Assembly: GCF_003589595.1 (NCBI RefSeq)
Contig: NW_020654422.1
Span: 6,119,039 to 6,183,038, forward strand
Reading direction: 5' to 3'
Length of the DNA: 64,000 bases
Source: Hyposmocoma kahamanoa
Taxonomy: Eukaryota > Arthropoda > Insecta > Lepidoptera > Cosmopterigidae
Part shown: positions 21,600 through 31,908 of the stretch, in pieces
Layout of the letters: each line of letters starts with the position of its first letter
How positions within the stretch are numbered: position 1 is the first letter of the stretch
Position numbers and translations under genes: made by a program
The notes under the pieces: model-generated
The model's database searches: none
Told to the model about the DNA's origin: nothing
Seen by the model: only the letters and a program-made list of their open reading frames with translations

Positions 21600-21825
21600 G
21601 CAATGCACATATGGAAAAGAGGGAGGGTGCTGTACGTGCACGAAGGCACTAGCCTTTTGTGCACCGGATGAAGTCCATGAGAATGATCATGACAACCCTG
21701 TCCACGGGCTGATCTGAGATCAGGACCTGAACTGCTAAGGTCCCTGTGCAGGCATGCTTACACAGGTAATAGTGCACTTCCCTTATAACCTAAGGTTAAC
21801 AGGGAGAGGTACTATAATCAAGACG
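21600..21825 (-). repeat. GC-rich dispersed repeat G, partial
   Basis: Its reverse complement reads CTGTGTAAGCATGCCTGCAC, then GGACCTTAGCAGTT and AGGTCCTGATCTCAGA, closely matching 44783-44850 (GTGCAAGCAAGCCCGCACAT, GGACCTTCTCAGTT, AGGTCCTGATCCCAGA). The match fades after about 100 bases. Likely the 5' part of a LINE, by GC content, but no protein motif is visible. Confidence 0.5.
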
Positions 21826-22733
21826 TAACTATAATAATAACATAATAATAATAAATTTTATTTTTCAGACAACAACCAGTTCAGTTTTGTAAGTAAACAA
21901 TGTTGATTCTTAATAATTATGTTAGAATAAAATTAAAATACAACAATAATAAGATATGGGACTGTTTAATGTAGGTACTTGTTGCTTTCCTTCCTATATT
22001 TCTACTGATTAAGAAGATAGATTAATTTATTTATATTCGAGGAAACGTTAATAAATTTCGCCTATGTGTTGATGATCAGATTTCGGCTTTGTAAATTCAA
22101 ATCAAATTCAAGACATATTAACATAACAAATGAAGTCTACAACGCATGGAATCTTAATATGAGTTTAAATATGGATTTTAACATCCTTACTTATAAACAG
22201 TATTTAACTTTAAATAACGCATTAGACAATGTTTTAAAAAAAATCTCACCTATAAATATTAATTAGTGCTAAATGATTGATTAATTTGTTGTTTAAATAG
22301 CTGTCAACTTAAACACCCTAGGAACCTTGTTTAACTCGCTAATTAACGAGATAGCTGACATTAATCAGCTGTTAGAAAACGTCAATGAGTTAAGCAGATT
22401 TGTTTTGATTTTTATTGTGACAAAATGTTTACTTGAATTGTGAAAAAATGGAAAATTTTCGGCGTGGTATAGCAGATTTGCGGTACTTTAGACAGAGGCG
22501 CGCAAAGAACATGAAACGATACGATCCACTGCTCCAGTTAGATGAAACATGAATTTAGGAAACGATATCGTTTTTCCAAAGAAAATATGCTAAAGATAAT
22601 AGATAATGAGCTTGTTAGTATTTGTCTTTGATTCAATTTTTTAATTTTCGCTCCAAATGTCAAATGACAGCCATCTGACAGCATTTTTTTTTTCTATTTT
22701 TTGGTTTTCTATAGTTATTTTTAATGGTTTAAT
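21826..22733. other. No gene recognised
   Basis: AT-rich. A 66-codon plus frame at 22066-22266 has no recognisable domain. Confidence 0.4.
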
Positions 22734-23204
22734 CATTGACTTACAAATAAATGGACGACGGGTCTAATACAAAAACCACGAAAAAAATGTCCCAAGTCAA
22801 TCTATTTAAACGTAGTGACATGTAAAGGAATATGAAAAAGCTAAAACGTTGAATTTAAATTGTAATGTCATCGCAGTACTGTCTAATTTTGCTTGCAACA
22901 ATGAAAGGCGCAAAAAAAACACCATATTCAGCTTCTACTGGAAACTTACCAAAATGCACCATATGTAGCTTCTAGTGAAAAGTACTTGAACACAGGTATA
23001 ATGGAGTAGCCTTTATTATTTATAAATAAATTTTATATGTAAATGTTGAATTTTATACAATGCCATTCATTACGAGCGTCTGATTTTTTTTCTTGGGTTT
23101 CGAGAATTCTCGTACCCGATTTCTCGAGTTATTCGAGAATTTTTTTAAAAACCGTAAAAAATCAGCTCAATCAACTATAAAACTAAATGTGAACTTTTCG
23201 AAAG

Positions 23205-23435
23205 TTGTTTTGGCCTGGGTATTCTGAGTTGTGCCCCGAAATAAATTCCATCGTTCTTGGTCCCAGATTCGATTCCCGGTAGAACCAATTTGGGAAATGA
23301 ACTTTTGTAAATTGGTTCTGCTCTGGGATTCTGTTGCTCTGATAGTCATGGGGAGTATGTACAGAGAGTTCCCTAGTTTCAGACCAGGTGATTGTCTTAC
23401 AATAGAATACCAAGACCAGACCATTTAGAAAAGTT
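23205..23435 (+). repeat. SINE family B copy
   Basis: Box-B-like AGATTCGATTCCCGG at about 23263 is followed by GAACTTTTGTAAATTGGTTC, GAGTTCCCTAGTTTCAGACC and AGGTGATTG. This is the best preserved family-B body in the window. It sits inside P-like copy B. Confidence 0.7.
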
Positions 23436-23439
23436 AATT

Positions 23440-23525
23440 TGTTAAATTGATCCTACCGGTATCGAACCCGGGAACTTCTCATCCAGTGCCCACAGTGCAA
23501 ACCGTTAGGCTATCGAGGTTGTACT
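23440..23525 (-). repeat. tRNA-like SINE head, inverted
   Basis: TATCGAACCCGGGAACTTCTC is a reversed box-B region; ACCGTTAGGCTATCGAGG is a reversed box-A region. It abuts the plus-strand SINE, forming an inverted pair. Confidence 0.6.
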
Positions 23526-23624
23526 ATTTGTATTATTATGCATTGTTTGCATGTGAAAGCTACAAATTGCTTAAACTTTAAAAAAAATCCTATTTAATTT
23601 GCAGTGTCAGTCTGCTTCAATTAC

Positions 23625-23820
23625 CTTCTTTGTTTCTTAAGTTGGTGTATTTTGTCATTCATCCAACTTTTCATTTTTAATGCATTTTGGCGGTGTAAGA
23701 TGTTCTCTGTTAATACTTGTCACTTTCTCCCTAAGTTCAAGCTATGTCTATTGGATGAATTCCTGTATTCTCTCCTTTCTATGCACAGTTCACTCATTGA
23801 TGTAATCACATACCAAGGCT
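23625..23820 (-). pseudogene. Possible second exon of the THAP gene
   Basis: On the minus strand one frame reads through about 65 codons with a single in-frame TGA. After it comes QVLTENILHRQN and a Lys/Gln-rich stretch ending HQLKKQRR, and then a donor-like GTAATT. Many THAP proteins have a coiled coil soon after the THAP domain, so a charged helical segment downstream fits. The start of the exon is uncertain and the stop argues for decay. No homologue is recognised. Confidence 0.3.
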
Positions 23821-23878
23821 TTAATATAAATTTAATAAAATTTAATATAATGCCTAGGCACCAAAAACCAGTTCTTAC

Positions 23879-24057
23879 TAGCAATGTTGGCAAAGTTGTT
23901 TTTTTTTCGTAAGCCTTTACTGGTTATGTACATATCCGATTGTCTGAAATGAGCCGAGCAAACAAATTTGTATATTTTCGGGATAAAATGTTCTTTTCGT
24001 CGCGATTCAGCTATTGTATTTCTCCATAGTGAGCAAAGTATAGGATCTCGAGGAAAA
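23879..24057 (-). pseudogene. THAP zinc-finger domain, second half
   Basis: THAP is a C2CH zinc-dependent DNA-binding domain of about 80-90 residues. The minus strand has the acceptor TTTATTTCAG, then FPRDPILCSLWRNTIAESRR, where FP-DP and the invariant Trp of THAP domains are visible. Next comes a basic stretch, VCSAHFRQSDMY with the C-x2-H metal ligands, and GLRKKNNFANIA, near the usual AVPT position. A donor GTAAGA follows at 23878. The first Cys pair would be on the preceding exon, as in many THAP genes, and I did not find it. The exon lies inside P-like copy B and is absent from copy A, so it is best read as a transposase N-terminus rather than a host gene. Confidence 0.6.
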
Positions 24058-24907
24058 CTGAAATAAATACATTTATTATGCCATGCCATAAGAAATGTAC
24101 CGATGTTTCGATTTCTTTAAATTCAAATTCAACGTAAAGCCAAATTTTCATAATCCTGAAAACCGATTCATTATAAAACCGTTATACTTTAGGGAATCTT
24201 GGATGCTTATTACAAAGAAAAGACTAAGTTAGCTTAGGTTTGTTTTGTAATATTCTAAAAAAAACCTGAAAAAATACTTTCGGGATTATGGAAATTCATG
24301 AAAATGTTATTTCGGGCAAATGTATTTTCGGTCTTCTGATTCGTAACTCCAAGCCGTAGAAAGAGTACAACAATATTTGAAAGTATTACTAATATGTATT
24401 AAAAAATATTTTAATAATAACATTAGCATCAAAGCGACTCTATGAAATTTTTGTTCTAAATATTTCAAACGCTTGTGTTTGAAACAATTGAAATTGACGT
24501 GTTGGATCTCGTTCAGTCTTTTACGCAAGCTATGAGTCGGAAAGAGACAGTTAGCTATTTGATTATTTTGATTGCTTTTGTAATTTATATTTACGGTTAA
24601 TTTAAATATAAATTAAATACTATATCTTATACTAGTGCATAAAATAACACTATTAAATGACAACTATGATAACACAATATAGTACTTACTGAAAATAAGA
24701 TATACCATCCTGTTGTTTCACTTTAGTTGAGTAATTATTACAAGGTTTTACTACACAGTACGGCATCATTGAGAAGCGCGCTGTCAGCCGAACAAACGTA
24801 GACTAAAGCGTGAATGACGCTCTGTATACGATTTTAACGCCCTATAAGTTCGGACACTTTTTAGCGCGGACCCGACGTCCATATAATTGTAAGTCAATTG
24901 GTTTAAT

Positions 24908-25540
24908 CTTCCAATATTGACGTGGTAATTATTTTTTCTTCATTCAACATTACTTAACTAAAAAGTGAAGTGAGCAAAGCGTTCAATTTTTTTTATAGGT
25001 AATAAGAAAGTTAAATAGTACTTAAAATCTAAAATAATGCTTAACTAAATATTGACTAAAGGGATGTTAGTCGCTTTTTATTAGTAAGGCTGTAAGTATA
25101 TAGGTATATGAAAGTTGCAATGCTTAATGAACACACAATGAACACAGAATAATCTATATATAACATCTTCAGAATGAATGTGACCTAATTAGAAAAGTAA
25201 AAAAATGAGCTTATACCGTAGAAAGACCTGAAACTGACCCATTGAAGCACAGACTCACTATATGGGTCTCTTTGATATGTTTGAAATTCTACTCTCGCGA
25301 GAATTCAAACGTCGCATTTATTGTTGAACGAAACACAACACGCCACCAAAATTTTAACAAACGCGACTTATTATAACTTAGAGGACTTTTTTTATAATTA
25401 AAAGTGCTTAATTTTGGTAAGGTTATAAAACATCTTGCTTAACTCGTAGAAATGAATGAGACTTGATTCTTATTAAGTCAAATTACAACAAAAAAGTTTA
25501 CTTAAAAAGTGACTTCTAACGAGATATTCCCCACATTTGG
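24908..25540. other. No feature recognised
   Basis: AT-rich sequence with no repeat match or exon that I can support. Confidence 0.4.
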
Positions 25541-25803
25541 TAGCAGCAGAGCTCCTTGTGAAAACCACCTATTTCTACCTATTTCTGCCGCGAAACAGTA
25601 ATGTCAGCATTACTGTGTTCCGTTTTTGAAGGGCAATGGTAGTGGTGATATTATACAGATATGGGACTCGTCAACTTATGTCTCAGGGTGACGGGCGCAG
25701 AGGCAGTGCCCCTCAGATCTTTGCGATTTAAAGCTCTGTGTGGCTGTAGCTTACCATCAGGCGCACGACTTGTTCGTCCCGTCACATGATATTATAAAAA
25801 AAC
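25541..25803 (+). repeat. Dispersed repeat R, near full length
   Basis: Head GCAGAGCTCCTTGTGAAAACC, TTCTGCCGCGAAACAGTAATG, GGGACTCGTCAACTTATGTC, GTGACGGGCGCAGAGGCAGT, GATTTAAAGCTCTGTGTGG, GGCGCACGACTTGTTCGTCC and tail CACATGATATTATAAAAAAAC. A useful reference copy for the family. Confidence 0.8.
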
Positions 25804-26839
25804 TATAGATTTTGTAAACATATTTTTAATTTTTCAAATATTAAAATAATCAGAATGTAATTATGATGTTATAAAGCTTAATGTTTCATTATTTTTTGAC
25901 TTCAACTTCACTTTAAGTGTTATAAATTAAATCATGTAAAATTGGCGTAACTTCATATCTTATTTGGGTATTCCCAAAAAGTTGGAATTATGTATTGGGT
26001 CACTTTCATTTTATAAATGCGGATTATTCAGCTTATTCTGTGAATTTGTAAGTTATAACTTGTAACATGGAATGCGGTTTCGTATTCACAAACGTGCCTT
26101 GGAGACAGTATGGCGACAGTTTTCGGTGCAGTCCCGTCGCCTCCAGTTTAATGACTTGTCTGAATGCTAGGCATTCCTGTTACGTAGTATAACTACTAAT
26201 AGACTCTGTGGGAATATAATTTGAATGCGTCATTTTGATTATATCTTGATTTTAAAGGACAAATGTTTTGTTAACTTTTTAAATATTTTTGTATATATTT
26301 TATATAGTCTTTAGGCAGTTTAGTTTTATATTGAAATTCTAAATTTAATTTATGTTTTTTTCTTTCATTTGCCAGATTTGTTTGTGCTTGGTATATACAT
26401 TTACTTTCTTTGATTTAATAGACTGTAAGTATAAGTCCATTAATCTGGCTCACTCTTCAATAGCACCAGAATACCATTAATAGGTACAGTCCGCTACAAA
26501 TGTGAGTAGCAATATTAATTTCTTCAATAATTTATGTTACCGTATCGACTGAGAAACAGCGTCGCAGCACTTTCAGTGAGTCGACAAGAATCTGAGTGGA
26601 TGACCGATTCTGTAACACAACCACACACAACCCACAGGCTGCCTATTATGTTCATTACATTCGTGAAATAATTATTTATTTAAGTTTTTATTTTTTTTAT
26701 TTCTTAACTAGTATGTAATGAAATGAGACATTTGTGCATTTCATTTAAATCTTGTATTGTAGTCACAAAAGATTATCCTATTGTAGTTATAAAGTAAGTG
26801 TACTAAGTGTGTAAGTGTAAGTGCGCTTTTATACGGAAT
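25804..26839. other. No gene recognised
   Basis: AT-rich spacer; no exon or repeat that I can name. Confidence 0.4.
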
Positions 26840-27115
26840 TTTTTATTATTTTTTTTTTGTTAAGATATAAGTGCACATTTGACTTCCATCTCACCTGATG
26901 GAAAGTGGACGATGGAGCATGCACACCTAAGTAACGCCTATTCACTCTCGCCTTCAAAAGGTTCAAGTTATAACGTTCAGGAAACAAGTCTACAGGTAGG
27001 GAAAACCACTCCATAGCCGTTCGCCGTATAAATGTGGAAGCGAAACGCTTCGGGCGAATTCTTGGAATATCCACAACATAGGGGTGGAACCGCAGCCTAC
27101 GCCTGGTCCCCCGAT
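26840..27115 (-). pseudogene. 3' end of a Jockey/CR1-like LINE
   Basis: On the minus strand the reading is the C-terminus of a non-LTR reverse-transcriptase polyprotein: KRFASTFIRRTAMEWFSLPV then DLFPERYNLNLLKARVNRR, equivalent to the usual R-A-LWNSLP...FP-RYNL---K--V-R-L pattern. The coding end is followed by the tail motif CACCTGATGG and a T-run on the plus strand, giving the 3' tail polarity. The copy at 54110-54420 aligns with it through the same region. Everything upstream in the element (endonuclease, RT core) is absent, as usual for 5'-truncated LINEs. Confidence 0.7.
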
Positions 27116-27434
27116 GATAGGGAGCAAGGATAAATGATATCTATTCTTTTCTATTCTGTTCAATATAGTGACGAAAAATACTTGACTTTAAAACAATTAA
27201 AAACTTTAGTCACCTACTGATAAAGTTATCCGTATTTGCAAAGCTCCCAAGAGTCCATCCAAAACATTGTAAAGTAGATGCAGAGATCGCACATCGTCTA
27301 GACATCTTCTTGCACTTATGGTAACTGGCTGTAATTGGAAATCTATTCGATAGATTTAAATTCAAATAATGCCTTACTCATCGTTTTTTGACAAATCACT
27401 AAAATACAGACAGCAACAATCGTTATTAACTCAA
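27116..27434. other. No feature recognised
   Basis: Spacer between a LINE end and a TIR element; the start (GGGAGCAAGGATAAATGATA) may still be LINE sequence. Confidence 0.35.
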
Positions 27435-27701
27435 AATTGAGGCTATCAGCGTAAGAATGGTGTAACCCACATTTAACTTTTTTCTACTATATCATTTTAA
27501 ACGGTAAGTACATACCTAATCATTTTATATTTTGATGCTATTTTCATGTACATAAAATATTTCATGACTATTTTTCTATACACGCAAATAGCACTTTAAA
27601 TGATACTAATAAATTTTACATTTAAATTTCATTACCTAATAAAAAATATCTAGTAAATAAATATATTTTTACACATGAAAAAAGACAAATAAGCACAATT
27701 A

Positions 27702-28576
27702 CACACATCAAAAATGTCTAGGGATCAAGTGAATATTTTTGCAATAAAAATTATTTAAGCAATATTTACCAAATCCAGTCTTCCAGGACGACTTCTTACT
27801 TTAATGCTTATGTTTTATTTAACCGCTTACCCCTATATTTAACAAAAATAAACTAAAATTGATGTTTTTGCAAAATGTGGGAAAAAATTCAAATTAACGG
27901 CGTCAGTTTCTGTGTTCGCGAGCCCATCGTAAACGGGTCCTGCGATTGCAGGGTGCAATAGGTGGAACTCTGAGCGGCCTTCGGGATCGCAGACCCACTT
28001 CACGTAAACGATTTCGGATTGTTTGATCGCTTATTAGCAAGCCTGAGGAGCTGTGGAGCCTCGTAACCAACATCATGGCGGTCATGGTACGATTCCGTCG
28101 AGCAGTATTTTGGATATACCGGTCCTGTCTGCGAGTCGTGATGCGAGATCGTCCTCCATGTCGCTCGGCCACGCTGCCCGTCATGCGATAGCGCGTCCAG
28201 AGGCGACTTATGACGCTATGTGTAGTGTTAAGAGTGAAAGCCACAGCACGTTGCCTGGAACCAGCTTCCAACATTCCGACGGCTCGCATCATCACTTCTC
28301 GAGTTAAATGATGTCGTCTCTCCATAATAATGTAAATTGTTTCGGTTCCGATGCAGATATTGTAATGATTTTGTCAAAACGCTATAACTCATTTTTATAC
28401 AAAACCACATTGACAATCGATTTTCTTCTTATTATCGAATTTTAAATAATATTCCTTATTTAAATGTTAAAACTCACTAAAAAGTATCAATAGCGATACA
28501 AAAAAGTTAATATAATTAACCCTAATTGCAGCAATACTCTTAAACGTACTTGATCCCTAGACACTTTTGATGTGTG
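27702..28576 (-). mobile_element. Deleted Tc1-like transposon, nested
   Basis: The terminal inverted repeats are CACACATCAAAAATGTCTAG at the left and, reversed from the right, CACACATCAAAAGTGTCTAG. Both continue GGATCAAGT, so 28 of 29 bases match. TA dinucleotides flank both ends (27700-27701 and 28577-28578), the target of Tc1/mariner elements. The length of 875 bp is well below the 1.3-1.7 kb of complete Tc1 elements. Confidence 0.85.
27903..28325 (-). pseudogene. Tc1-like transposase, N-terminal DNA-binding part
   Basis: The 140-codon frame opens MERRHHLTREVMMRAVGMLE. The first helix-turn-helix spans about residues 8-50 (AVAFTLNTTHSVISRLWTRY), and the GRPR-like hook follows as HGGRSRITTRRQDRYI. 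The second helix-turn-helix covers about residues 75-115 and ends SDQTIRNRLREVGLRSRRPL, the typical Tc1 wording. The frame reaches RLRWAREHRN and stops, where a whole protein would continue into the DDE catalytic domain. The catalytic domain is deleted and the frame is joined to the 3' end of the element. The DNA-binding half is intact with no internal stop, so the copy is young or only recently deleted. Confidence 0.8.
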
Positions 28577-28929
28577 TAGATTTTGGCGCACAAAGAACAT
28601 ACAAGAACGAGTAACAAAGAGAATAATAACAAATGTAGAATAGTCAAAACATAATCATACATACAACTACTTATAAAACTGACCAGAGTGTTTATTATTA
28701 AAAACGGAAAACCAAGAAAGTTTAACAATTAAAGCATCCAAATAAAAAAATAATTATGTGCTTCAGAATCATTTAAAGTAATATTGTAGAAAAAAATATT
28801 TTGTGGCTTACACCACTTTGACGCCGATAGCCTCAATTATTTACGGTACAACTTAGTATAACGAAAAATCCTAAATTACTATATTTAAATTAATCCTAAA
28901 TCCTAAATGTCTTTAGAATTCAAAGTATT

Positions 28930-29025
28930 TTTTTGGATCTAAATCGCATATATTCGTTTTCTCAAATAAACCAAAGTCTGAATGAAACATTGCAATCGCG
29001 AAAACCTAAGAACTCCACTAGTATG
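28930..29025 (+). repeat. Penelope-like terminal fragment
   Basis: GGATCTAAATCGCATATATTCG and CTCAAATAAACCAAAGTCTG match the terminal repeat. It then jumps to the outer flank word CAATCGCGAAAACCTAAGAAC seen after 57355 and 19452. Confidence 0.5.
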
Positions 29026-29325
29026 TTTCTGTAATTGAAATCCTGTCGTAATATAGCATTGCCGTCTTCCGGATTGAACATAGTAGAGGTAGGGAGAGAT
29101 ACCACAATCTCAGTCACAGAAGACTTATGATCGCAGGGATATTAGTCCCACAATCCACAATGTATTGCGATATTGAAGATGACTATTTATTTGTTTGTGC
29201 ATCGTTAAAAAGCAGTTGTAGGCATCGAGCTGACCTACATAATCCCATTTATATACTCATATATAAATGAGATCATATCTCAAAGCTCTTAATATATTTT
29301 TGTACACTCTGTTTTATAATTTATT
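29026..29325. other. No feature recognised
   Basis: Spacer without supportable features. Confidence 0.4.
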
Positions 29326-29590
29326 GTTTTTTTTTATATGACATCAATGCCTGTGCATAACAGTTGCAGTGCCACTCAAAGCTTCAAATCTTAAAGATCT
29401 GAGGGGAACTGCGACTGCGCTCGTCACCCTGAGACATAAGTTGACAAGTCCCATGTGCCTGTACTTCAGCAGCACCCTTACCTTCAAAAGCGGAGCTCGG
29501 TAATGCTAACATTAATGCTTGGCGGCAGAAATAGGTAAGGTGACAGTACTTCCTTGGATGAACTCTTTCACAACGAGCTCTACTACTGCT
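29326..29590 (-). repeat. Dispersed repeat R, inverted, near full length
   Basis: Starts with the T-run of the tail, then GCCTGTGCATAACAGTTGCAG, CGTCACCCTGAGACATAAG, GACAAGTCCCATGTGCC, GGCGGCAGAAATAGGTAAGG and the head AACGAGCTCTACTACTGC. Confidence 0.8.
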
Positions 29591-29603
29591 GTTGTTTCAT
29601 TCA

Positions 29604-29705
29604 AAAGACGTCCATAGCTGGACATAGGCCTCCCCAATGATTACCACAACGATCGGTCTTGCCATGTTTGCATCAAGCATATGCCCACAAAATTGTTTCC
29701 GGTGG
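29604..29705 (-). pseudogene. LINE C-terminal fragment (RTE-like)
   Basis: The plus-strand phrase AAGACGTCCATAGCTGGACA followed by TAGGCCTCCCCAATGATT is a familiar end of lepidopteran LINE ORFs. On the minus strand it reads LMQTWQDRSLW, then SLGRPMSSYGRLLNE, the W-x-Q-A-Q-DR-LWRSLGEAYVQQW-type C-terminus. Only about 30 codons survive. Confidence 0.55.
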
Positions 29706-29848
29706 TGCCCACACTGCGATTTCTGGTCTTATTTTTTTACCTTATTGATGGCATACACTATTTTATTGAAGTCCAGAAGTTATTGCCGCCATCCGCGTTA
29801 TTAGTATTAGCCGCCATGTTGAATTGTGGGACATGTTTCAAATGGTGA

Positions 29849-29922
29849 TAAAAGGATTTACCAATTGGTGTGACGTGAGACAATGCTGACCGTCTTCATC
29901 GTCATCCCACCTTTTTATCACC
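29849..29922. repeat. Short terminal-inverted segment
   Basis: GGTGATAAAAGG at the left and CCTTTTTATCACC at the right are inverted around about 50 bases. It could be a hairpin or a tiny MITE remnant. Confidence 0.4.
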
Positions 29923-30457
29923 CTCTTTACTAGTTCCTGGCCACTTGCTTTTAAAATTTTGAATCGTTCTCGAATTCCTTTTTCCTTCACTATTCTTACG
30001 CCGTTACTCGCGTTAAAATTCTCGAAGCGAAAGGACGTGCATTCCTCTAGTAAATTTATACTGTTTAAGTGTCAAAAAATTTTCTTGTGTGTGTTTTATA
30101 ACGAAGAAACACAAAAGTGTCGGGAACGTTGCGCACATAGATTTTTACAGAAAAGTTCAAATTATCGAAGTTACCAAGCATCACTATGTCTTTGAAACAG
30201 TTCTTGATACGCGAAGAAACGATTAGCTTCTACAAGGACATCATCAGGCTCTCAGACGAAGTCAAATATGAGAAAACTGATATTACATACGAGCTATAAA
30301 CGTACTCGCCGTCTGTTGCGCAGGGTGCGCCAGACTTAGAGAGAACATGAATTGTACACCATACGAGGAGGCTCATTTCGTGAACTATTGCACTACCGGT
30401 ACACGGTCGCCACTTGATACCTCTTTGATCCCTTCGGTTATTTGTTCTGCGAGCTAT
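29923..30457. other. No gene recognised
   Basis: A 78-codon plus frame at 29959-30195 has no recognisable domain. No repeat match seen. Confidence 0.4.
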
Positions 30458-30648
30458 ATTGCTGGTGAAATTACAAGCACATGGGACTTGTCAACTTATG
30501 TTTCAGGGTAATGGGCGCAGTGGTAGTGCCCCACAGATCTTTGCGATTTAAAGCAACGGTGCCATTGCAAATGTTACGAACAGGTGTGTAGCATACCACC
30601 AGGCGTAAGACTTTCGTCCGTCCCGTCACAAGGTATTATAAAAAAAAA
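30458..30648 (+). repeat. Dispersed repeat R, 5'-truncated
   Basis: From GCTGGTGAAATTACAAGCAC through GGGACTTGTCAACTTATG, GATCTTTGCGATTTAAAGC and GTCCGTCCCGTCACAAGG to an A-run tail. Confidence 0.75.
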
Positions 30649-30802
30649 TTATACTGATTTATTTATTTATTGAACACCCCAACAGTTACTACAATATTTC
30701 ATGCAATATTATATTTTTAAAAACTTATTCTATTGTATAACTAATTATAGGCGAATACTGCTGACAACAATAAAATGTAAACCGTATTTGGTCAGCTTAG
30801 TA

Positions 30803-30853
30803 CAAGAAGTCATTAATTGCCATATAATTTATACGGCAATTAATGACTTCTTG
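30803..30853. repeat. Perfect hairpin, 19-bp stem
   Basis: CAAGAAGTCATTAATTGCC and its exact reverse complement GGCAATTAATGACTTCTTG flank a 13-base AT-only spacer. There is no T-run or reading frame tying it to a gene. Confidence 0.8.
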
Positions 30854-30881
30854 CAATAAGCCGTCAATTTAATTAAGAAAT

Positions 30882-31085
30882 AACGCACACATTCGCTATG
30901 AATACCCGCACTATTGAAAACCTGTGTCGCGGATGCCATGGACACACACATAGATAACCACAAATTACACCCAACTCACGAGAGAAATAAATATAGGCCA
31001 TACAGATATTTCTCCCGGCTCGGGAATCGAACCCGGGACCTCCGCGTGGCAGACCAGGAAGGCAACCGTTCGGCCACAGAGCTAG
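30882..31085 (-). repeat. tRNA-derived SINE, family A, inverted
   Basis: Tail CCACAAATTACACCCAACTC, AGAGAAATAAATATAGGCC, reversed box B GGGAATCGAACCCGGGACC at about 31022, and reversed head GGCAACCGTTCGGCCACAGAG. Near full length and close to the 35375 copy. Confidence 0.85.
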
Positions 31086-31771
31086 TTAAAATAAACATGA
31101 CGTTTTTATTTAAAAAGTCGATCTCAAAAGTTACGAGTAGTTCCTCTTTCGCTGTGTACGTAACCGTGGTCTTCTCAACGATAATTGAAAGCGTAATGTG
31201 GAAGTCCTTGTCTAAACGAATAATATGAACCCAAGCGCAATTGTTCATCCCGTCGCTTGATATGATTTAAAAGTTGTTTACTACACACTTATAAAGATGA
31301 TATTATTCTATATAGCGTATAGAATATAGCTCAGATTACAATCTGAGAGCAATAGTTTCAAAATATCGAACGAGAAATACAAAAATCAATAATAGAAGAG
31401 ATTTGTCTTCGTTACATTTTGTAGAATAGTTGTAGAAGGAACTCAGATTGCAGCTGTAAAAGTTGTGAGCTTTCCTAAGAGGCAACGCAATGACAGTCGC
31501 AGATTAGATGCCTCCTCCACGCTGAGGATTTATGGCTTCAACATTAATATTGCCTCTCTCCTTCGTACAAGACGACTTGTCCTTAACTATATAGGATTTA
31601 TTGTAATATGATTATGTGACAGATATATGTGAACACTAATAATCAGGAAAATTATCAACAATATACCTACACAAGTTTGTTATAATTATTATTTAAATGT
31701 TATTAAAGAAATTTTTCTTTGTGTTCGTTCTTTGTATTAATAGTTAAAAAAACTAGTGGAGTAATTTAAAC
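31086..31771. other. No gene recognised
   Basis: AT-rich; short frames only. Confidence 0.4.
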
Positions 31772-31908
31772 TTTTTTTTTTTGACTAAGTGTCGGCACGA
31801 ACAAGTCGTGCTGATGGTAACAAATGGTTCTCATGGTAAGCGACACGCCTATCCATAACAGTTGCAGTGCCGCTTAGAGCTTTAAATCGCAAAGATCTGA
31901 AGGGCTGT
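31772..31908 (-). repeat. Dispersed repeat R, inverted, truncated
   Basis: T-run, CGAACAAGTCGTGCTGATGG, GTAAGCGACACGCCTATCC, GTTGCAGTGCCGCTTAGAGC, ending at GCAAAGATCTGAAGGGC. The head half is missing. Confidence 0.75.

Larger units (their letters stand above)
22734..24899 (-). mobile_element. P-like TIR transposon, copy B, with THAP exon
   Basis: The element is flanked by an exact 8-bp duplication, GGTTTAAT, at 22726-22733 and 24900-24907. Its ends are inverted repeats: CATTGACTTACAAATAAATGG at the left, and AATTGACTTACAATTATATGG reversed from the right. Both end regions are collinear with copy A. The middle carries a minus-strand THAP-domain exon and possibly a second exon. SINE insertions lie at 23205-23525. 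Eight-bp target duplications and an N-terminal THAP DNA-binding domain are both characteristic of the P-element superfamily, which is my preferred assignment. I cannot see the catalytic part of a transposase, so this copy is also incomplete. Confidence 0.7.
27435..28838. mobile_element. TIR DNA transposon (copy 2) hosting a Tc1 element
   Basis: Left end AATTGAGGCTATCAGCGTAA then TGGTGTAACCCAC; right end, reversed, AATTGAGGCTATCGGCGTC then TGGTGTAAGCCAC, and both reach a TTTTTTCTAC run. The same termini delimit 1174-2052. Removing the nested 875-bp Tc1 element leaves about 530 bp of this transposon, with no coding capacity. Possible TA target site at the right end. Confidence 0.65.

Noticed and set aside
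23604..23912. 102-codon plus ORF
   Set aside because: It is antisense to the THAP exons on the minus strand and hydrophobic by composition.
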